The position numbers and the translations under genes were made by a program. Under the pieces are notes generated by a model. It searched no databases and was not told the DNA's origin. It worked only from the letters and a program-made list of their open reading frames with translations. 11,937 nucleotides of DNA. Origin: Cyanothece sp. UBA12306 (GTDB lineage Bacteria; Cyanobacteriota; Cyanobacteriia; Cyanobacteriales; Microcystaceae). The stretch spans positions 1-11,937 of the forward strand of contig DLXW01000243.1 of assembly GCA_003448685.1 (NCBI GenBank), given 5' to 3'. Positions 1 through 7,548 of this stretch are shown here, piece by piece; within the stretch, counting starts at the first letter, position 1; each line of letters begins with the position of its first letter.

Positions 1-511
1 TTTCCTCTAAAATCACAATTCCAACTCTAGCGTTGGCGTAAATATCGCAGTTTTCTATATTTACTAAGCCATTGTTAGATATAACAATCCCCGATAGATT
101 ATCATGAATTTTACAGCGTCGAATAATAGAATTATTCTGAGAACCACTAATAAAAATGCCACACAGCGAAGAAGATGTAATATCACAATCTTCTAAAAGT
201 AACTTTCCTTGAGCAATATCTACTGTAGAGAATTTATTTTGATTAACAGACTCAGAGCATCTCAAAGTTAAACCACGAACGATCGCATAATCCGTCTGCA
301 TTAAAATACAGCTAGAATCAGCCGTTTCAATAATAATATTATTAATCTCACCTTCACCAACAATCTTGAGAGGTTTATTTAAAATAATTGCTTCTTGATA
401 CAAACCCTGACGGATTAGAATCTCAGTTTCAGCTTGGGCATTTTCAATTGCTTCTCCAATGGATACATAATCACCATTACCTGATGAATCAACAATTATT
501 TGATTGCCCAT
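1..511 (-). CDS. Right-handed beta-helix (pectin-lyase fold) protein, C-terminus cut by window edge
   Basis: About 170 codons read leftwards from an ATG at 511-509 without a stop to the window edge, so the C-terminal part is missing. The start is firm: an in-frame TAG lies directly before the ATG, and a strong ribosome binding site (GGAGGGGAG) ends 9 nt upstream. The protein opens with MGNQIIVDSSGNGDYVSIGE, the N-terminal pattern of pectin-lyase-fold/NosD-like proteins ('...GDY.SI.EAI..A'). It continues with short beta-helix turns such as GLTLRCSE, LLLEDCDI, IIRRCKIHDN and VNIENCDIYAN, where an Asn- or Cys-rich ladder alternates with hydrophobic strands. No signal peptide is visible. Family proteins bind or cut polysaccharides, or serve as repeat scaffolds. 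The catalytic class and substrate cannot be told from this part, so I do not assign a function. Confidence 0.85.
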   Translation of the reverse strand, partial: MGNQIIVDSSGNGDYVSIGEAIENAQAETEILIRQGLYQEAIILNKPLKIVGEGEINNIIIETADSSCILMQTDYAIVRGLTLRCSESVNQNKFSTVDIAQGKLLLEDCDITSSSLCGIFISGSQNNSIIRRCKIHDNLSGIVISNNGLVNIENCDIYANARVGIVILEE

Positions 512-561
512 CTAGGTTCACTCCCCTCCGTAATCAATCAGTCATTCTTCCATCAGCGTCT

Positions 562-589
562 ATAGTATAACACTTGCTTTTTTACTCAA
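562..589 (-). promoter_or_regulatory. Candidate promoter of the beta-helix gene
   Basis: On the minus strand a TTGAGT (-35-like, 589-584) is followed after 16 nt by TACTAT (-10-like, 567-562). An overlapping TATACT (569-564) is an alternative -10 with a 14-nt spacer. Transcription would start about 45 nt before the ATG at 511. This rests on motif matching only. Confidence 0.35.
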
Positions 590-605
590 AGATAAACTAA
601 ACATA

Positions 606-627
606 GGGGTCAACAGCAGTTAACCCC
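606..627 (-). terminator. Hairpin terminator of thiC
   Basis: Read on the minus strand, GGGGTTAAC, loop TGCT and GTTGACCCC form a 9-bp stem with one G-U pair. It begins 8 nt after the thiC stop codon. The sequence after it is T-rich (TATGTTTAGTTT) but not a pure T-run. Position and stem strength fit intrinsic termination of thiC before the beta-helix gene promoter. Confidence 0.6.
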
Positions 628-634
628 CAAAGAA

Positions 635-2023
<1,389 letters not shown>

Positions 2024-2039
2024 TTATACCTCAAGAAAC

Positions 2040-2116
2040 AGCTTCCCTCCGCTGGTATTACCCAGTCTCAGGTTCTAAGGGTCTTTCTCAGCCTGGTTTA
2101 TCAGACACCCCTAGCT
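2040..2116 (-). promoter_or_regulatory. TPP riboswitch (thi-box) in the thiC leader
   Basis: The minus strand carries all conserved thi-box elements in order: GGGGTG, CTGAGA (2091-2086) followed by AAGACCC, AACCTGA around 2074-2068, then TGGGTAATACCAGCG and GGGAAGCT. The outer P1 helix is closed by the self-complementary AGCT at both ends. The element stops only 22 nt before the thiC start codon and 8 nt before its ribosome binding site. No separate terminator hairpin fits in that gap, so control is probably at translation initiation rather than termination. That mechanism is inferred from spacing. Confidence 0.95.
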
Positions 2117-2126
2117 ATAACTGCTA

Positions 2127-2132
2127 ATTGTA
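2127..2132 (-). promoter_or_regulatory. Candidate -10 element of thiC
   Basis: The minus strand reads TACAAT here, about 10 nt before the first base of the riboswitch P1 helix, where a -10 box should lie. No good -35 is seen at 16-18 nt upstream. A HIP1 octamer sits at 2146-2153. The remaining spacer up to the CVNH remnant (2133-2321) holds nothing else I recognise. Confidence 0.35.
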
Positions 2133-2321
2133 ACATTGATGAGGAGCGATCGCTTGCCTCCTTAGGGCAAATTGTAAATAATTGTGAAAGGATTGCTGAA
2201 AATCTTCGATAGTCCGAGACAATCTGCAAGGAGTTTGTGAGCTTCCCAAACAGTCTTTCTCGACTGACAGGTAAGTGACAAAATTCTGGAGAAAACTCTC
2301 TAAAATTGAGGTAAATTATTG

Positions 2322-2498
2322 ATGAATAAACTTAACCCATTGCTCAAAGTTGCTGTTAGCTTTTTATTTGCTTGTCTGATTTCTTTTAATTTTGTAGTTA
2401 ACCAAGCCATGGCTACAGGAGATTTTAGTCAAAGCTGTAGTGAAGTTGGAAATTACAACTCATTCTTGATCGCCACATATTGGCGCATTATTAGGTAA
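2322..2498 (+). pseudogene. Truncated secreted cyanovirin-N homology (CVNH) protein gene
   Basis: A 58-codon reading frame has a good ribosome binding site (GAGGT at 2308-2312, 9 nt before the ATG). Its signal peptide spans about residues 1-31, with a hydrophobic core VAVSFLFACLISFNFVV and an AxA-type cleavage site after Ala31. The mature part starts TGDFSQSCSEV and runs on to SFLIATYWR. This matches the opening of a CVNH domain, where secreted cyanobacterial members read roughly 'GDFSQSC...L.ATC.R'. A full CVNH domain has about 100 residues, so only the first quarter remains. The usual Cys of 'ATC' is Tyr here, which a single G-to-A change explains. The frame ends TAA at 2496 and no further CVNH sequence follows in any frame. 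It is most likely a decayed carbohydrate-binding lectin gene. A short functional secreted peptide is possible but less likely. Confidence 0.6.
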
Positions 2499-2562
2499 TT
2501 CTTCATTCATCTTTCTCGAGAGCATTTTTGACAATACAATGATAAGCATCTCTAGCAGACAT
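2494..2562 (-). pseudogene. Remnant of the start of a xisH-family gene
   Basis: From the ATG at 2562-2560 the minus strand encodes MSARDAYHCIVKNALEKDE and then TGA, with R-I-T following the stop in the same frame. Intact XisH proteins (fdxN-element excision controlling factor family) begin roughly 'M.ARD..H..VK.AL.KDGW.IT.DPL'. The fragment therefore matches residue for residue up to a point where GGA TGG (Gly-Trp) has become GAA TGA, two G-to-A changes. The homology ends after about 23 codons, at the tail of the CVNH remnant on the other strand. No xisI partner is in the window. I regard it as a dead gene fragment. The alignment is from memory of the family. Confidence 0.6.
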
Positions 2563-2618
2563 GACCTGAATAATCGCTTTCTACATAATAATGTTAACAT
2601 TTTCCCAATAACTACTGG

Positions 2619-3086
2619 CTAAAGAAAAGTCCAGTCAGGAAAAGTCGCTGCTTGACCAACAATGTTACTATTAACATCAATAATATTCCAAACAGTTACA
2701 TTTTTAATCCAAAATTTTTTGCCTGTACGAGAACTACGAATACCACGATAATTTTCAACAAAACCTTTGTTTTTTACAGTTTTTAAAAGTTCTTCTCGTT
2801 GTTCTATCTCATCAGGATTAACTGGACTTTTAGAAGGAGTTTGGATAAATTCCTGCCAACTCATTTCCCAAAGATTAAGGGCAGTTTGATTACCATAATT
2901 AAAAATTGGATTAGCTTCTTTTCCATGAGAAACCACTACAATAGGTGACAAAAAAAGAGCTTTAGCGTTTTCTTGTGCATTATCAGTTCTTGTTATCAAT
3001 TCCTTTGCTAATAACTTCTGATAACTGTCTAAGAGAAGTTGACTCCAACTAATAATTTTGTTTTTTTGCCAAATTTCTTGATTCAT
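2619..3086 (-). CDS. Stand-alone MEKHLA-domain (PAS-related) protein
   Basis: This 155-aa soluble protein has a MEKHLA domain across most of its length. The diagnostic stretch is SHGKEANPIFNYGNQTALNL at about residues 53-72, followed by WEMSWQEF. An acidic/basic helix (about 91-108), FVENYRGIRSSRTGKKFWI and TVWNIID follow, and GQAATF near the C-terminus completes the domain. MEKHLA is a PAS-like ligand or signal-sensing domain known from plant HD-ZIP III transcription factors and from small free-standing proteins of cyanobacteria and algae. The ligand is not known. No DNA-binding or kinase domain is attached. The gene stands alone on the minus strand. No clear Shine-Dalgarno precedes the ATG, and the upstream 75 nt are very AT-rich. 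The domain call is firm, the cellular role open. Confidence 0.9.
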   Translation of the reverse strand: MNQEIWQKNKIISWSQLLLDSYQKLLAKELITRTDNAQENAKALFLSPIVVVSHGKEANPIFNYGNQTALNLWEMSWQEFIQTPSKSPVNPDEIEQREELLKTVKNKGFVENYRGIRSSRTGKKFWIKNVTVWNIIDVNSNIVGQAATFPDWTFL

Positions 3087-3162
3087 ATTTAATCTATATA
3101 AAATAATGTGATAATTTAAGATAATACCAAATTGTTTTAAACAATCTTAAGAATAAAAAGGG

Positions 3163-3207
3163 AAAAACTCTTGGGAGTCTGGCCATGTTTCGACCCCAAG
3201 AGTTTTT
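3163..3207. repeat. 13-bp perfect inverted repeat (strong hairpin)
   Basis: AAAAACTCTTGGG (3163-3175) and CCCAAGAGTTTTT (3195-3207) are perfect reverse complements separated by a 19-nt loop. Because the arms end in A5 and T5, either strand would read as a stem followed by U's, like a bidirectional intrinsic terminator. No gene ends here, however: the gene to the left diverges. The loop contains the ATG (3185) of a doubtful small ORF, and the left arm contributes the GGG of that ORF's GGGAG ribosome binding site. It could be a terminator remnant, an attenuator-type leader or a small mobile repeat. Confidence 0.6.
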
Positions 3208-3370
3208 GTCTTTCGTTCTTACTCCTCACACACACACCTATCTTGACGCAGGGGACAATAATAAGTTTCCCCTAAGTGACGATTTTTTGATTGTCATCAC
3301 TAATACCACTCCAAGGGAACTAAAATTATCCTTCGACAGTCAGTCGATATTGCCAGATTATCATGACTAA
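3185..3370 (+). CDS. Doubtful 61-aa hypothetical ORF
   Basis: I do not recognise this protein. It begins MFRPQEFLSFVLTPHTHTYL and continues with DAGDNNKFPLSDDFLIVITN before an acidic C-terminus. It has no membrane segment or known motif. In its favour, GGGAG lies 7 nt before the ATG, the composition is protein-like rather than low-complexity, and no other frame is open across the stretch. Against it are its short length and a start codon in the loop of a 13-bp hairpin whose stem holds part of the ribosome binding site. It lies 64 nt before the ParA-type gene on the same strand, so it could be a leader ORF of that transcript, or a chance or remnant frame. Confidence 0.3.
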   Translation: MFRPQEFLSFVLTPHTHTYLDAGDNNKFPLSDDFLIVITNTTPRELKLSFDSQSILPDYHD

Positions 3371-3434
3371 AATTAATGTAGTACATAGATAGAAGTGGTA
3401 TCATATTGCTTTATTTCTTTAATTAAAAATAAAA

Positions 3435-4022
3435 ATGATCATTGCAATTACAGCCCTAAAAGGGGGAGTTGGCAAAACCACCACAGCTATTCATCTCTCA
3501 GCCTACCTACAACAAAAAGCCCCTACTCTATTAATAGATGCTGATCGCAACCGTTCAGCTTTAATTTGGTCACGCGAAGATCTACTTCCTTTCCATGTCG
3601 CGTCTCAGGCTGGTTCAACCAGTATCATACGTAAATATCCCCATATTATTGTAGATACCAGAGCTAGACCTGAACCCGAAGAATTTAAAGATCTCGCCGA
3701 TGGTAGTGACTTATTAGTTATACCCACAACTCCCAATCATTTAGATTTAGATGCGACTTTTAAAGCCGTCGAACAATTAAAACCCCTCAACGCTAATTTT
3801 AAAATTCTCTTGACTAAAGTCGATGCTCGCACCAAAACTGGACGAGAAGCCAAAAAGATTTTAAAGGAGGCTCAGTTTCCCCTATTTAAAACCACAATTC
3901 CCCTATTAGTCGCCTTTGAAAGAGCTTCTCAAAGAGGTTTAGTCATCAAAGACTATCCTGATCCCCGTTCTAAATTTGCTTGGTCAAGCTATGAAAAGGT
4001 AGGAAGGGAAATTTTGCCGTGA
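3435..4022 (+). CDS. Orphan ParA/MinD-type P-loop ATPase
   Basis: This 195-aa protein has the deviant Walker A box KGGVGKTTT at residues 9-17, with both signature lysines, Lys9 and Lys14. The Walker A' strand LLIDADRN contains Asp35 and Asp37, and a Walker-B-like strand IIVDTRARPE contains Asp74. Such ATPases dimerise on ATP and position DNA or large protein complexes on the nucleoid or membrane. The length is that of the compact ParA/MinD-like class without an N-terminal HTH. It also lacks the C-terminal amphipathic helix of MinD. No parB-like gene or parS-like repeat is nearby, so plasmid-type segregation is unlikely, and the cargo is unknown. In cyanobacteria a related ATPase (McdA) spaces carboxysomes. 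ccmP lies 450 bp downstream, but no McdB-like gene is present, so that link is only a thought. No clear ribosome binding site precedes the ATG. Confidence 0.85.
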   Translation: MIIAITALKGGVGKTTTAIHLSAYLQQKAPTLLIDADRNRSALIWSREDLLPFHVASQAGSTSIIRKYPHIIVDTRARPEPEEFKDLADGSDLLVIPTTPNHLDLDATFKAVEQLKPLNANFKILLTKVDARTKTGREAKKILKEAQFPLFKTTIPLLVAFERASQRGLVIKDYPDPRSKFAWSSYEKVGREILP

Positions 4023-4083
4023 TTTTTCAGAAAACAAGCTGTAGATCAATCTTGATGACTCCTAATTTTTAACTCAGATCAGC

Positions 4084-4323
4084 TTAAGTTTTGGGATAAC
4101 TTCTGGCATAATAATCTGAGGCAACAACTTCTATCACTTCTCCAGGTTTGAGAAGGGGACAAATGCAATTAACTCGATTTTCCCAGACTTTATGGGCAAC
4201 GTCGTAATTAGGACAGTGGATACGATAGGTAGATTTGGATATTGCCGACAAATTACAACCAGCAGGAAGGACAAAGGACAAAAGCAATTGAAGGGTATCT
4301 TGGGTTAAGTTTTTAGCACTCAT
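4084..4323 (-). CDS. Unrecognised 79-aa cytosolic protein with four cysteines
   Basis: I do not recognise the family. The protein has no signal peptide or membrane helix. An N-terminal helix (TQDTLQLLLSFVL) is followed by a compact region with Cys23, Cys37, Cys53 and Cys55, including VNCICPLLKPGEVIEVVASD. Four cysteines in 79 residues would allow metal binding or disulfides, but the spacing (C-x13-C-x15-C-x-C) matches no zinc or iron-sulfur motif I know. The coding reads as genuine: its composition is balanced and no frame on the other strand competes. It is convergent with the ParA-type gene (61 nt between the stops) and divergent from ccmP. The Shine-Dalgarno is weak. Function unknown. Confidence 0.65.
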   Translation of the reverse strand: MSAKNLTQDTLQLLLSFVLPAGCNLSAISKSTYRIHCPNYDVAHKVWENRVNCICPLLKPGEVIEVVASDYYARSYPKT

Positions 4324-4411
4324 GAAATTATCTTTAGACTTTTTTAAGCTTCTTTTTAAGATTTTACAACCAATGGCCCCTTATTAACCGTCAATTGAGA
4401 GTTCAGAGCTT

Positions 4412-4444
4412 CTTCTAGAAGACAAAAACCTAAACAAATATAAT
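4412..4444 (+). promoter_or_regulatory. Candidate ccmP promoter with palindromic site
   Basis: A perfect -10 box TATAAT lies at 4439-4444. At 17 nt upstream is TAGAAG (4416-4421), a poor -35. It overlaps the perfect 10-bp palindrome CTTCTAGAAG (4412-4421), which is placed where an operator or activator site could act. Transcription would start near 4452, giving a leader of about 24 nt to the TTG start of ccmP. Confidence 0.5.
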
Positions 4445-4475
4445 CTGTCAAGGAAAGCAGTGGGAGAATGAAGCT

Positions 4476-5117
4476 TTGGGAGTTGAATTACGCAGTTACG
4501 TCTATTTAGATCGCTTACAGTCCCAACACGCCGCCTATATTGGTACAGTTGCTTTAGGCTATTTACCCCTCCCTGGGGATGCTTCTCTGTGGATTGAAAT
4601 TTCTCCAGGGATTGAAATTAACAGAATTACAGACGTAGCTCTAAAATCTGCTGTGGTGCAACCTGGGGTACAATTTGTTGAAAGACTGTATGGACTACTA
4701 GAAATTCATTCTACTAATCAAGGAGAAGTGAAGGCCGCAGGAAAAGCGATTTTGGCTTCTTTAGGGGTTAATCAACGAGATTGTATCAAACCTAAGGTTA
4801 TATCTAGCCAAATTATCCGCAATATTGACGCTTATCAAGCTCAATTGATTAATCGTAACCGACGAGGACAAATGATTCTCGCAGGACAAACCCTTTATGT
4901 CCTAGAAGTTCAACCAGCAGCCTATGCCGCCCTAGCCGCTAATGAAGCCGAAAAAGCTGCTTTAATTAATATTTTACAGGTTTCAGCCATTGGCAGTTTT
5001 GGCCGGTTATATTTAGGAGGAGAAGAACGGGATATTATTGCAGGTGCTCAAGCAATATTAGCTGCCATGGAAAATGTACCAGGAAGATTACTTTCTCAAG
5101 ATGGAAAAAATGAATAA
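4476..5117 (+). CDS. ccmP: Carboxysome shell protein CcmP (tandem BMC domain)
   Basis: CcmP forms trimeric (pseudohexameric) BMC-T tiles of the beta-carboxysome shell that stack face to face and carry a large gated pore. The 213-aa length and the opening [20 protein letters not shown] followed by YIGT match CcmP closely. Two BMC-like halves are seen, residues about 3-100 and about 105-205. The gating pair described for CcmP, Glu69-Arg70, is present in VQFVERLYG. The second half holds [27 protein letters not shown]. The start is TTG at 4476, chosen because it gives the family N-terminus exactly and has GGGAG 9 nt upstream; the ATG at 4468 is in another frame and soon stops. As in other cyanobacteria, ccmP lies apart from the main ccmKLMNO cluster. 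It is monocistronic here. Confidence 0.95.
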   Translation: MGVELRSYVYLDRLQSQHAAYIGTVALGYLPLPGDASLWIEISPGIEINRITDVALKSAVVQPGVQFVERLYGLLEIHSTNQGEVKAAGKAILASLGVNQRDCIKPKVISSQIIRNIDAYQAQLINRNRRGQMILAGQTLYVLEVQPAAYAALAANEAEKAALINILQVSAIGSFGRLYLGGEERDIIAGAQAILAAMENVPGRLLSQDGKNE

Positions 5118-5237
5118 TAATAATTAATACGATAATCTCTCTTAATGACAAAATGACGAAGATTGCTCAACTCGAATTTGACCTGTTTTAAGGCTTAGTT
5201 GGATGGAGTAAAAACTCTGTTAAGAGACAAAAAGTTA

Positions 5238-6245
5238 TTAAATCAATTCTACATTTTTAGTCAATTCTATAATGATTTTTGAGTTTCTTTTAAGTTGATA
5301 AATTCCTTGCCAAGTTCCTGATTTTAATGGATTATCTTGAGTATTTCTTTGTCCAACATAACTAACCCAATTACGATAAGATTTTTTTACGTATTTTTCT
5401 TGTTGAATCATGATTTTATGTTGAGGATTAATGAGAGTAAATGATTCTATATCCCCTTCTAAAACACCATATAAATGTACCCAAAGAACTAAACTTTTAG
5501 TATCTAAAGCAAGTTTTGTATCTAGAAATTTACCTTGCCAAATTTCAACAGCTTGAGGGCTTTTAGGGGAAAATCCGGCATCAATTAATCCCGTAGATTG
5601 ATAATTTATTTTTGATTTCCACATTGAATTCCTAGGGGTTTTACAACCATAAATAGCTTCTTTACCAACAAAAGGATCAATGACTTTATTGTTATATCTT
5701 AGGGTTAAATGAACATGAGGAAATGAAGATTTTCCAGAAGAACCTACTAATCCTAAAGTAGTCCCTTCTTCTACTTTTATTCCAGGTTTTACTAAAATAC
5801 TTCCTTGTTTTAGATGACAATATTTAGTTGTCCAAGCATTACCATGATCGATCAAAACACTATTACCACATTCTTTTCCTTTAACTTGCGCAATATCCTT
5901 TTGATTAACTACTAATTTATCAATCATCCCTTCTCGAACTCTTTTAACAACCCCTGGGGCAACTGCGACAACTTTTACCCCTTTTTCCATCACCTGTAAA
6001 TTAGGAATTCCAAAATCTGTCCCTCCATGATCATTGTAAGTTTGTCGACCACAATTAAAATCAATTTCCTCTTCATTGGGAGCGAGATCAACGTAATGGA
6101 AAATAAAACAACCTTGTCCTAATTGGCAATCAATGGGTAAAGCGATCTGAAAATTAGAATTAGATCCTAAAAACTTAACCCATGCGAAAATAATTAAAAT
6201 ACCTAAAGTCAAACAGACGATTAACCAATACTTAGGGAGTCTCAT
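5238..6245 (-). CDS. Membrane-anchored M23-family (LytM-type) peptidase
   Basis: This 335-aa protein has one N-terminal hydrophobic segment (about residues 7-24, preceded by MRLPK) acting as a signal anchor or uncleaved signal, so the rest lies in the periplasm. Residues 70-200 form the M23/LytM zinc endopeptidase fold. The HxxxD motif is His73-GGT-Asp77 and the HxH motif is His177-Val-His179 in SSFPHVHLTLRY. His144 (YCHLKQG) is the usual extra active-site histidine. All metal ligands are present, so it should be active, cutting peptide cross-bridges of peptidoglycan. Several cysteines (40, 46, 65, 126, 143, 201) suggest disulfides. The C-terminal 130 residues form a separate beta-rich region I do not recognise. 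The gene converges with ccmP. The Shine-Dalgarno is not evident. Confidence 0.88.
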   Translation of the reverse strand: MRLPKYWLIVCLTLGILIIFAWVKFLGSNSNFQIALPIDCQLGQGCFIFHYVDLAPNEEEIDFNCGRQTYNDHGGTDFGIPNLQVMEKGVKVVAVAPGVVKRVREGMIDKLVVNQKDIAQVKGKECGNSVLIDHGNAWTTKYCHLKQGSILVKPGIKVEEGTTLGLVGSSGKSSFPHVHLTLRYNNKVIDPFVGKEAIYGCKTPRNSMWKSKINYQSTGLIDAGFSPKSPQAVEIWQGKFLDTKLALDTKSLVLWVHLYGVLEGDIESFTLINPQHKIMIQQEKYVKKSYRNWVSYVGQRNTQDNPLKSGTWQGIYQLKRNSKIIIELTKNVELI

Positions 6246-6320
6246 GAAAAAATTAAGCTTAAACTATCTTAATTACAGAATATAAGTAGTTGAACAAAAT
6301 TAAAGTTAACTGTGAGAAGA

Positions 6321-6341
6321 GGAGTCAGGATTCAGGAGTAT
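6321..6341 (+). repeat. Short heptamer repeat (STRR-like), three units
   Basis: GGAGTCA, GGATTCA and GGAGTAT lie head to tail. Imperfect heptamer runs of the GGAGTCA/GGATTCA type are common in cyanobacterial spacers. This is a very short run and may simply be the remnant of a longer array. It lies in the 238-bp divergent spacer between the M23 peptidase and the S4-domain gene, which otherwise shows only AT-rich sequence. Confidence 0.45.
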
Positions 6342-6483
6342 AAAAGTATGATTCTAATCTCTGTTTCCTTGTCGCTACCATTTTATAATTAATTCTGTCT
6401 ACCTACTTATAAAGCTACAATCAAAAAAAGTATAAAAGACTATTTGTCAAATAAGTCTTAAGTATTATCACTTAAATTAGCTT

Positions 6484-7263
6484 ATGTTACCAAGAGAAAA
6501 ATTGTTAAAAGGAATTGAAAACCGCGAAGAAATTGCCCGTATTATTGATCTTTCAGAAATTGCTTGGAAAACTTGGGAAGTAGTGACTAGTGACTTTCTC
6601 TCCCCACCAATTATTGCCGAAGTTGAAAGAATTTTTCAAGGATTAACTGAACTAGAAATTTTACCCTGGGGAGGTTATCCTCAAGCAGAACGACAACGGG
6701 TTGGTATAGCAAGATGTGAAATTCCCCTAGAAAACCCTCAAATTCCCTTAGCAGCCTTAGATATTGCGGGAAACTTTCTTTTTGATCCTGCAACCCATAG
6801 AGACTTCTTAGGGGCAATTTTAGGCGCAGGAATTGTCCGAGAAAAAATTGGCGATATCATTGTCTTAGGAGAACGGGGTGCGCAAGTAATTGTAGTACCT
6901 GAGATGGTTGATTTTTTGCAAACAGCTTTAACTCAAGTTCGTTCTGTCCCCGTTAAAGTCCAATTAATCGAATTAAACGAGCTAAAAATTCGTCCTCCTA
7001 AAACTAAAGAAATCAATACAGTAGAAGCATCAATGCGTTTAGATGCGATCGCCTCGGCCGGTTTTGGGATGTCCCGTAGTAAAATGGCTCAAGCGATTAG
7101 TACAGGTGATGTAAGAGTTAATTGGCAAGAAATTACTCAAGCAAGTCACAATGTTCAATCTGGAGATTTAATTACATTTAGAGGAAAAGGACGCTTAGAA
7201 GTGGGGGAAGTTGCTATTACTAAAAAGCAACGTTATCGCATTAATTTAACCAGATTTCAGTAA
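6484..7263 (+). CDS. Photosystem II S4 domain protein (YlmH-like RNA-binding protein)
   Basis: This 259-aa protein of the cyanobacterial/plastid 'PS II S4 domain' family is related to YlmH. The central block HRDFLGAILGAGIVREKIGD (residues 105-124) is the YlmH signature. An S4 RNA-binding domain covers about residues 183-243: MRLDAIASAGFGMSRSKMAQ, then AISTGDVRVNW and SGDLITFRGKGRL. YlmH-type proteins bind ribosome- or tRNA-associated RNA, and in Firmicutes YlmH acts in rescue of stalled ribosomal subunits. The link to photosystem II is a family name, not something visible here. The length is normal and the domains are intact. The ATG at 6484 lacks a strong Shine-Dalgarno. It reads in the same direction as the sigma-factor gene, 285 nt away, and the spacer suggests separate transcription. 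Confidence 0.92.
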   Translation: MLPREKLLKGIENREEIARIIDLSEIAWKTWEVVTSDFLSPPIIAEVERIFQGLTELEILPWGGYPQAERQRVGIARCEIPLENPQIPLAALDIAGNFLFDPATHRDFLGAILGAGIVREKIGDIIVLGERGAQVIVVPEMVDFLQTALTQVRSVPVKVQLIELNELKIRPPKTKEINTVEASMRLDAIASAGFGMSRSKMAQAISTGDVRVNWQEITQASHNVQSGDLITFRGKGRLEVGEVAITKKQRYRINLTRFQ

Positions 7264-7478
7264 AATATTAGAAATCTATCAATTAAATTATTACAGACCA
7301 AAGATCCTCATTTAAATGGATTTAAGGCAATTAAATAGTTTAGATTACTCTAAAATCTCCTGTACAAAGCTGAGAAAATCTGTTAAGTTATATGTAGAAA
7401 GCTAAAAATGCTAGTGGTCAAAAATTGTAGATAAATAACTAGACAAAATTATCTACACATTTTCGGATCAACTTAAAT

Positions 7479-7513
7479 CAGTGAACAGTGAGAGATTAGT
7501 AACTGTAAACTGA
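7479..7513 (+). repeat. Short CAGTGAA-type repeat with quasi-palindromic arms
   Basis: CAGTGAA and CAGTGAG (7479-7492) are followed by TAACTG and TAAACTG, whose ACTG ends complement the CAGT of the first units. Such CAGTGAACAGT...AACTG patches are frequent in cyanobacterial intergenic DNA. It lies 36 nt before the sigma-factor gene and could fold into a weak hairpin in its leader. The rest of the 7264-7548 spacer is AT-rich with nothing else recognised. Confidence 0.4.
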
Positions 7514-7548
7514 AATAACTGAGCAAAAATCACTAAATTAACAAGCAG

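Noticed and set aside
388..570. 60-codon plus-strand ORF
   Set aside because: It lies over the start and promoter of the minus-strand beta-helix gene and has no family-like sequence.
5206..5217. GAGT-AAAA-ACTC hairpin between ccmP and the M23 gene as a terminator
   Set aside because: The stem is only 4 bp with no clear T-run.
6321..6341. CRISPR-like short repeats
   Set aside because: There are only three imperfect heptamers without spacers; they fit cyanobacterial heptamer repeats.
6611..6817. 68-codon minus-strand ORF
   Set aside because: It is antisense to the S4-domain gene; its composition reflects the opposite frame.
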